Below are positions 7,379 through 12,537 of a DNA stretch of 12,537 nt, piece after piece. A program made the translations under genes and the position numbers. Position 1 is the first letter of the stretch; every line of letters starts with the position of its first letter. The DNA is from UBA931 sp036825435 (lineage in GTDB: Bacteria; Pseudomonadota; Gammaproteobacteria; Burkholderiales; Casimicrobiaceae): the NCBI GenBank assembly GCA_036825435.1, contig DAISYG010000065.1, forward strand, positions 1-12,537, written 5' to 3'. The notes under the pieces are model-generated. The model searched no databases. It worked only from the letters and a program-made list of their open reading frames with translations, and was not told the origin of the DNA.

Positions 7379-10300
7379 TCAAACGTTCACACGCGTATTC
7401 CAGAATTTTTCGATGCGTTGAAATGAAACCGGATAAGGCGTTTTCAATTCCTGCGCAAAAAGCGACACACGCATTTCTTCAATCATCCAACGATATTCTT
7501 CCAAAGCAGATTCATCAATATTGATTTTCCGATTGCGTGCCAACCGTTCCTGATAACGCTGCCATAAATGTGCAATCTGCTCACCATGTTTTTGGTCGCG
7601 CAGCGTGCGCGACGCATATTTGGCGATACGGCGATCCATCGCCTGAATATAACGCGGAAAATGGGTCAGTTGCGCCCACGGTGTTTGCGAGAAAAAACCG
7701 GCATGAATCAATGTATCGCGCTGTGCGCGCACTTCTTCGGCAACCCGCTTCAACGCGGGCGGCGCTGATTGAATACGCAGCGTCAGACGTTGATTTTCTT
7801 CGGCGATCTGATGCAGCAAGCGAAACGCGCCTTCGGCAACAGCCGGAAAGCGTGCGCGCGCTCGTTTCACTTGCTCAAGAAATGCTTTTTCATTTCGCGG
7901 CAACGCATCATCACCAATGAAAGCACGATTACAAATCGCATTCAATGTATCGTCGAGCAAAATATTGGTCGCGATCAGCGGCTTGAGCAATAGTGCGCTT
8001 TGCTGAAACATGGGCGGTTTTTTCCCCCAGAACTGAAGCAACTCTTTCAATGTGAGTCGCATCAAACGAACAACACCAAGACGCGTTTCGTTTTCCGCCA
8101 TCGGTAACGTATCCAGCAAGCGCATAGAAACGCTGTCTTTCATGTCCATCAGCGCCGGATAAAGCGTCAACGACTTGCCATGACGACGAACACTGATGCT
8201 TTCCGGCAGCTCGCCGAAATCCCAACGCGTTAGCCCATGCTTTTCAAAAGCTTGATTTTCATCATCATTGCTCAAGCTCATCTGCACCGTTTCTTTCAGC
8301 TCTTGTCGCAGAATGTTGAGATCACGCCCGCTTTGCAGCTCCTGTTGTTCGGCATCAACGATGACATAACGCATCTTCAGATGCTCTGGCATTTCTTTTT
8401 CGCGCCAAATATCAGTATCGACTTGCATGTGATAGGTTTTGCGCAGCCAGCTAGCGAATGCCACATTTAATGGCTGTTCTCCGAAAGGTACGGCCTCCAG
8501 AAAAGCAGTAATGACCGGCGGCACGGGAACCAAACGATTGCGCTGTGCTTTTGGCAACGCCTTGATGTACCAGGCAAGTTTTTCGCGAACCATGCCCGGC
8601 GTCAACCACGATAGTGGCGCAGGATCAATTTTGTTGAGTAAGGGCAGCGGAACCGTGATGGTAATACCGTCACAAGGATGCTCCGGTTCAAAACGATATG
8701 TCAACGATAGCGCATAATTTTCAACGCTCATCGTCTCGGGAAATAAATCCTCCGTGATCCAGCGCGCCGAATGACGCATCAAATAGTCGCGCTCCAGAAA
8801 AAGATATTGCGGCTTTTCCTTTTCAACTTTTTCGCGCCATCGTTCGAATGCTTTTTCCGTCGTGATTTCTACCGGAACGCGTTCAAAATAAAAGCGCGCA
8901 ATCGTTTCCTCATCAACCAATACATCTTGCCGTCGCGCTTTGTGCTCCAGCTCGGCAATCTCATCAATCAATTGCGCATTGTGTTTCAGAAATTTGCCAC
9001 GTGTGCGAATGCGTCCTGTCGCCAGCGCTTCGCGCACCAATACCTGATGCGCAACGTCTGGCGCAACACGAGTAAAAGCGATCGGTCGTCGCCCGATCAG
9101 AGTCAATCCGAGTAAACGAACGCGCTCATAACCCACAACATCGCCGCGCTTTTCATCCCAATGCGGTTCAAAATATTCTCGTGTCACCAAGTCGCCTGCC
9201 GCTTCTTCAATCCATTCCACATCGACCTTCGCCGCACAGCGCGCAAAAAGTCGCGTGGTTTCGGTCAGCTCCGCAGCCAGCAACCAGCGTGCACCTTTCT
9301 TGATGCCGCTACCCGGATGCAAATGAAAAAGAATGCCGCGTACGCCCTGATATTCGCCATTCTGCTCAGTTTTTAAGCCAATATTGGAAATCAATCCGCT
9401 CAATAATGCTTCATGAAGCGCTCGATATTTTTCTGTCGATATTTTTTTCTCGATCTGGATTTGCCATTGCCAACCGGCATCATTCAATTCTTTTATCAAT
9501 TGCTGGTGAACATCGCGCCATTCACGCATTCGTAAGTAATTGATGAATACTTCTCGGCAACGCTCCGTCGCTTTGTGGCGCGATAACTTTTCATCGAGCA
9601 AATCAGCAAAAAAACGCCAGATCGAAAGCAACGCGACAAAATCAGAACGGTCATCATGAAAGCGTGCGTGCGCTTGATCGGCAGCCTGCTGTTTTTCAAA
9701 TGGTCGCTCGCGTGGATCGGGAACCGCCAATGCGCTTGCAATTACCAACGCTTCGGCAACGCATCCTTTTTCTTTCGACGCCAGCACGATTCTGCCGATG
9801 CGCGGGTCGAGCGGTAAACGAGCAAGCGCATGTCCGCACGGTGTCAATTTGCCCGATGCATCAATCGCGCCCAGTTCGCGCAAGAGCTGATAGCCATCTG
9901 CAATCGCGCGCGTAGCGGGCGCCTCAACAAACGGAAAATCTTCCGCACTGCCCAGCTTCAGCGCCGCCATACGCAGAATAACCGACGCCAGCGATGAACG
10001 CAGAATTTCCGGTTCGGTATATTCCGGTCGCTGATTGAAATCATCTTCACTGTATAAGCGAATGCAAATACCGTCGGCAACGCGACCACAACGCCCTGCC
10101 CTTTGCTGCGCTGCCGCCTGCGCAATTTTTTCGATGTGCAACAACGTCGTTTTGTTGCGCAAACTATAACGCTTGATGCGCGCCAATCCACTGTCGATGA
10201 CATAACGGACGCCTGGAACCGTCAATGATGTTTCGGCGACATTCGTTGCTAGTACGATACGACGACCATCACTCGGTGCAAAAATCCTCTGTTGTTCTGC

Positions 10301-11302
10301 AATCGACAAACGAGCAAACAACGGCAATATTTCCATTCGTGATGCGTATGGTCGCGACGATAACGATTGCCGCAGAGTATTCGCCGTTTCTCGAATTTCA
10401 CGTTCACCCGGCAAAAAGACCAGAATATCGCCGCCGCCTTCGCGCCACAGTTCCTCAACCGCATCGACAATCGCTTCTTCTACATCGCGTTCGTCATCAC
10501 TTTCTGAATCATCACCAGCATCATGCAAAGACCGATAGCGGATAGCGACCGGATATGTGCGTCCCGATACCTCGATAACCGGTGCAGGCTTTCCGTTAAT
10601 AGCGAAATGTCGAGAAAAGCGTTCGGCATCCAATGTCGCTGATGTAATGATGATTTTCAGTTCGGGACGTTTTTCGGCAAGCTGTTTAAGAAAGCCCAGC
10701 AGAAAATCAATATTGAGCGAACGTTCGTGTGCCTCATCAACAATAATCGTATCGTATGAAGACAGCCAGCGATCATGCTGTGCCTCGGCAAGCAGAATGC
10801 CGTCCGTCATCAGCTTGATATAAGCGTCGGCGCTGGTTTTATCATGAAAACGCACTTTGTAGCCAACGGCATCGCCCAAAGGCGTATTCAATTCTTGAGC
10901 GATACGTGTTGCCACCGCGCGCGCCGCCATGCGCCGCGGCTGCGTATGGCCGATCAACCCGGCAGCACCTCGCCCCGCCGCCAAACAGATTTTCGGCAGT
11001 TGTGTCGTTTTTCCCGAACCGGTTTCACCGCACACAATCACGATTTGATGTGCGTGAATCAATGCTTCAATTTCACCGGCGCGCTGCGCGACCGGCAATG
11101 ACTCAGGATAAGTAAAATGTGGGCGTTGTGAGACCCGCTTGTTTTTTTGCGCAACGGATTGCTCAATATCCCGTTCAAGCTGTTGCCAAACCTCTGCTGA
11201 AGCATTTTGCTGGCACGCACGATTAAGCCGTGCAGTCAGCTTGAACTGATCGCGCGTTAATGCATCGGTGATTGTGCTGCGTAACTTATGCGCTTTATCC
11301 AT
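7379..11302 (-). CDS. hrpA: ATP-dependent RNA helicase HrpA (DEAH-box)
   Basis: Encodes 1307 residues, matching the 1300 of E. coli HrpA. This is a cytoplasmic DEAH-box RNA helicase linked in E. coli to mRNA processing and ribosome-related functions. Motifs in order are Walker A GETGSGKT at 92-99, TQPRR at about 120-124, DEAH at 189-192, SAT at 221-223, TNVAETS at 353-359 and the arginine-finger motif QQRAGRCGR at 399-407. A helicase-associated HA2 region follows at about 455-545. The long C-terminal part, from about 700 to the end, corresponds to the HrpA-specific extension (DUF3418 type), which separates HrpA from the shorter HrpB. I chose the ATG at 11300-11302 because it gives the usual N-terminus and length; the frame stays open upstream to 11419, but that would overlap ttcA and add sequence not expected in the family. 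An acidic run (DDSESDDERD) lies between the two RecA-like domains, where E. coli HrpA also has acidic residues. Confidence 0.97.
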   Translation of the reverse strand: MDKAHKLRSTITDALTRDQFKLTARLNRACQQNASAEVWQQLERDIEQSVAQKNKRVSQRPHFTYPESLPVAQRAGEIEALIHAHQIVIVCGETGSGKTTQLPKICLAAGRGAAGLIGHTQPRRMAARAVATRIAQELNTPLGDAVGYKVRFHDKTSADAYIKLMTDGILLAEAQHDRWLSSYDTIIVDEAHERSLNIDFLLGFLKQLAEKRPELKIIITSATLDAERFSRHFAINGKPAPVIEVSGRTYPVAIRYRSLHDAGDDSESDDERDVEEAIVDAVEELWREGGGDILVFLPGEREIRETANTLRQSLSSRPYASRMEILPLFARLSIAEQQRIFAPSDGRRIVLATNVAETSLTVPGVRYVIDSGLARIKRYSLRNKTTLLHIEKIAQAAAQQRAGRCGRVADGICIRLYSEDDFNQRPEYTEPEILRSSLASVILRMAALKLGSAEDFPFVEAPATRAIADGYQLLRELGAIDASGKLTPCGHALARLPLDPRIGRIVLASKEKGCVAEALVIASALAVPDPRERPFEKQQAADQAHARFHDDRSDFVALLSIWRFFADLLDEKLSRHKATERCREVFINYLRMREWRDVHQQLIKELNDAGWQWQIQIEKKISTEKYRALHEALLSGLISNIGLKTEQNGEYQGVRGILFHLHPGSGIKKGARWLLAAELTETTRLFARCAAKVDVEWIEEAAGDLVTREYFEPHWDEKRGDVVGYERVRLLGLTLIGRRPIAFTRVAPDVAHQVLVREALATGRIRTRGKFLKHNAQLIDEIAELEHKARRQDVLVDEETIARFYFERVPVEITTEKAFERWREKVEKEKPQYLFLERDYLMRHSARWITEDLFPETMSVENYALSLTYRFEPEHPCDGITITVPLPLLNKIDPAPLSWLTPGMVREKLAWYIKALPKAQRNRLVPVPPVITAFLEAVPFGEQPLNVAFASWLRKTYHMQVDTDIWREKEMPEHLKMRYVIVDAEQQELQSGRDLNILRQELKETVQMSLSNDDENQAFEKHGLTRWDFGELPESISVRRHGKSLTLYPALMDMKDSVSMRLLDTLPMAENETRLGVVRLMRLTLKELLQFWGKKPPMFQQSALLLKPLIATNILLDDTLNAICNRAFIGDDALPRNEKAFLEQVKRARARFPAVAEGAFRLLHQIAEENQRLTLRIQSAPPALKRVAEEVRAQRDTLIHAGFFSQTPWAQLTHFPRYIQAMDRRIAKYASRTLRDQKHGEQIAHLWQRYQERLARNRKINIDESALEEYRWMIEEMRVSLFAQELKTPYPVSFQRIEKFWNTRVNV

Positions 11303-11398
11303 AGCGCCAGAGAACCTTGGCAAAAGAACGCATTTTACCGTAATCCTGTTATGCCAAAGTTGCTGATACAATTCGCGCAAACACGAAAAACCTTTGTT
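11303..11398. promoter_or_regulatory. Divergent promoter region between hrpA and ttcA
   Basis: These 96 bases must drive both genes. On the plus strand TACAAT at 11367-11372 is a good -10 candidate for ttcA, with no convincing -35. On the minus strand TAAAAT (11332-11337, read in reverse) is a -10 candidate for hrpA, with TTGGCA only 14 bases upstream, which is too close to be ideal. Both would give leaders of only about 20-25 bases. Neither start has a strong ribosome binding site. Confidence 0.35.
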
Positions 11399-12259
11399 AT
11401 GTCTGAGCAAAAACACCAAGACCCGCGCCGCGTTGTTTACGAAGCAAACAAACTACAAAAACGTCTGCGTCGTCAGGTCGGGCAAGCCATCGCCGATTTC
11501 TCCATGATTGAGGCGAACGATCGCGTCATGGTGTGTCTATCCGGCGGCAAGGATAGTCATGCTCTACTCGATATTCTGATGACTCTCAAAGCATGTGCGC
11601 CGATTCCGTTTGAATTGATCGCGGTTAATCTCGATCAAAAACAGCCCGGATTTCAACCCGATATTTTGCCGCGTTACTTCGAAGAAATCGACATCCCGTA
11701 TCGCATTATCGAACAAGACACCTACAGCGTCGTCAAGCGTGTAATCCCCGAAGGCGGCACCATGTGCTCGTTATGTTCACGGTTGCGTCGTGGCGCGCTC
11801 TACCGCGTTGCACAAGAGTTGGGCGTAACCAAAATTGCGCTCGGACATCACCGCGACGATCTCCTCGCCACGTTTTTCCTTAATCTGTTTTTTGCCGCGC
11901 GGATCAAAACCATGCCGCCAAAACTGCGCTCCGACGATGGAAAAAACATTGTGATTCGCCCACTTGTTTATGTTCGTGAGCGCGATCTCGTTCGCTACGC
12001 AGATTTGAAACAATTCCCGATTATTCCTTGCAACTTATGCGGCTCTCAAAGTCATTTGCAGCGTCAACAAGTTGCACAGATGTTACGCGAGTGGGAGAAA
12101 AAATACCCGGGAAGAATTGATTCCATTTTTGCCGCGATGACACATATCGCGCCGTCACACCTGCTGGATCAACAGTGGTTTGATTTTGAGAAGCTTGCCT
12201 TCCGTCAGCCTGATCGCGAAGAACGCCCGGAAGATCAGAATGCGCTGTTTGATGATTGA
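11399..12259 (+). CDS. ttcA: tRNA 2-thiocytidine(32) synthetase TtcA
   Basis: Encodes 286 residues, somewhat shorter than the 311 of E. coli TtcA. TtcA uses ATP and an iron-sulfur cluster to thiolate cytidine 32 in the anticodon loop of certain tRNAs in the cytoplasm. The PP-loop SGGKDS is at 48-53, the cysteine pair CSLC at 123-126, GHHRDD at 149-154 and the second cysteine motif CNLCGSQ at 211-217; these provide the ATP site and the cluster ligands known in the family. The C-terminal YPGRID...PSHLLD segment is also family-typical. I chose the ATG at 11399 because the following MSEQ start gives a family-like N-terminus; an upstream in-frame ATG at 11351 is possible, and the open frame back to 11288 would overlap hrpA. 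No strong ribosome binding site precedes any of them. The gene appears intact and monocistronic. Confidence 0.96.
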   Translation: MSEQKHQDPRRVVYEANKLQKRLRRQVGQAIADFSMIEANDRVMVCLSGGKDSHALLDILMTLKACAPIPFELIAVNLDQKQPGFQPDILPRYFEEIDIPYRIIEQDTYSVVKRVIPEGGTMCSLCSRLRRGALYRVAQELGVTKIALGHHRDDLLATFFLNLFFAARIKTMPPKLRSDDGKNIVIRPLVYVRERDLVRYADLKQFPIIPCNLCGSQSHLQRQQVAQMLREWEKKYPGRIDSIFAAMTHIAPSHLLDQQWFDFEKLAFRQPDREERPEDQNALFDD

Positions 12260-12273
12260 TTCATTTTCTGTCA

Positions 12274-12310
12274 AATATTTTTTCGTGAGAAACCATGATT
12301 GAAAAATATT
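12274..12310 (+). terminator. Weak A+T dyad downstream of ttcA
   Basis: AATATTTTT (12274-12282) is perfectly complementary to AAAAATATT (12302-12310) across a 19-base loop, beginning 15 bases after the ttcA stop. The nine-pair stem has no G-C pairs and is not followed by a T run, so it is at best a weak terminator or an mRNA 3-prime-end structure. Confidence 0.2.
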
Positions 12311-12537
12311 CAGCCATGATCGTAAGCCGCACGCTTACCTAGCCCGTCAAAACTCGTTTCAAAATCAGTAGCCCAAAATACCTGATCGGAGTAAGTTATG
12401 AGGCAACGGAAAAAAACATGAAACCAGATTAAACCCTGATTGATTTGCCGTTTGCAAGGCTGTCCATTGCCGAGCAGAATAATAAAGCTTGAATTCAACC
12501 ACGAAGTGCAATTTTGACAACAGGAAGAAGGGTCAGG
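12311..12537. other. Right-hand flank without a supportable gene
   Basis: No reading frame here resembles a protein I know. A 62-codon frame on the minus strand (12310-12498) begins with TTG, has no ribosome binding site and shows no domain. From about 12491 the plus strand reads GAATTCAACCACGAAGTGCA and then TTTTGACAAC, which loosely recalls IS30-family termini (ATTCAA followed by a GTGCAA or CGCAAC block), so a mobile element could begin here and continue beyond the window. That resemblance is weak, and no transposase sequence is visible to confirm it. Confidence 0.3.

Noticed and set aside
7537..9376. Several plus-strand open frames of 60-130 codons opposite hrpA
   Set aside because: They follow the third-position composition of hrpA on the opposite strand, overlap each other, and show no domains or start signals.
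11288..11419. Upstream extensions of both hrpA (to 11419) and ttcA (to 11288), which would make the genes overlap head to head
   Set aside because: The ATGs at 11302 and 11399 give the family-typical N-termini; the extra residues match nothing expected and would remove the promoter space between divergent genes.
12310..12498. 62-codon minus-strand reading frame in the right flank
   Set aside because: It starts with TTG, has no ribosome binding site, shows no recognisable domain and lies in a low-information flank, so it is not supportable as a gene.

Overview
The window looks like chromosomal DNA of a Gram-negative proteobacterium, most likely beta- or gamma-proteobacterial. The reasons are a full-length HrpA-type DEAH helicase with the proteobacterial C-terminal extension, a TtcA with the CSLC and CNLCGSQ cysteine motifs, a standard RadA, and Sec-exported periplasmic proteins. 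I cannot name the genus from the sequence alone.

Left part (1-3717), accessory in character and visibly richer in A+T. The first 51 bases look like one end of an insertion sequence, probably IS3-family. It lies exactly where a minus-strand gene stops. That gene (49-2337) encodes an exported protein: a signal peptide, one YD/RHS-type repeat pair, an IPT/TIG domain, then a roughly 214-residue superrepeat of two alternating beta-rich modules resembling PPC domains. The third superrepeat is cut off in mid-domain by the element, so the protein is probably truncated. Diverging from it across a 189-bp A+T-rich spacer is a di-heme cytochrome c peroxidase/MauG-family gene (2527-3717), predicted periplasmic.

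Middle and right part (3787-12259), core housekeeping genes. radA (minus; recombination intermediate processing) is divergent from a gene for an unrecognised 675-residue membrane protein with a TPR-like C-terminal half (plus). The latter meets hrpA (minus; DEAH RNA helicase) tail to tail with one base between the stop codons. hrpA is divergent from ttcA (plus; tRNA C32 thiolation) across 96 bp. The order therefore alternates strand at every gene, and no multi-gene operon is visible.

The last 278 bp contain no gene I can support. An A+T hairpin follows ttcA, and a short motif near 12490 vaguely resembles an IS30-type terminus.

I found no CRISPR array, RNA gene, phage module, toxin-antitoxin pair or recognisable defence system. 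The points most worth a second look are the modular exported protein with its apparent IS-mediated truncation, and the unrecognised membrane/TPR protein with its possible leader ORF.
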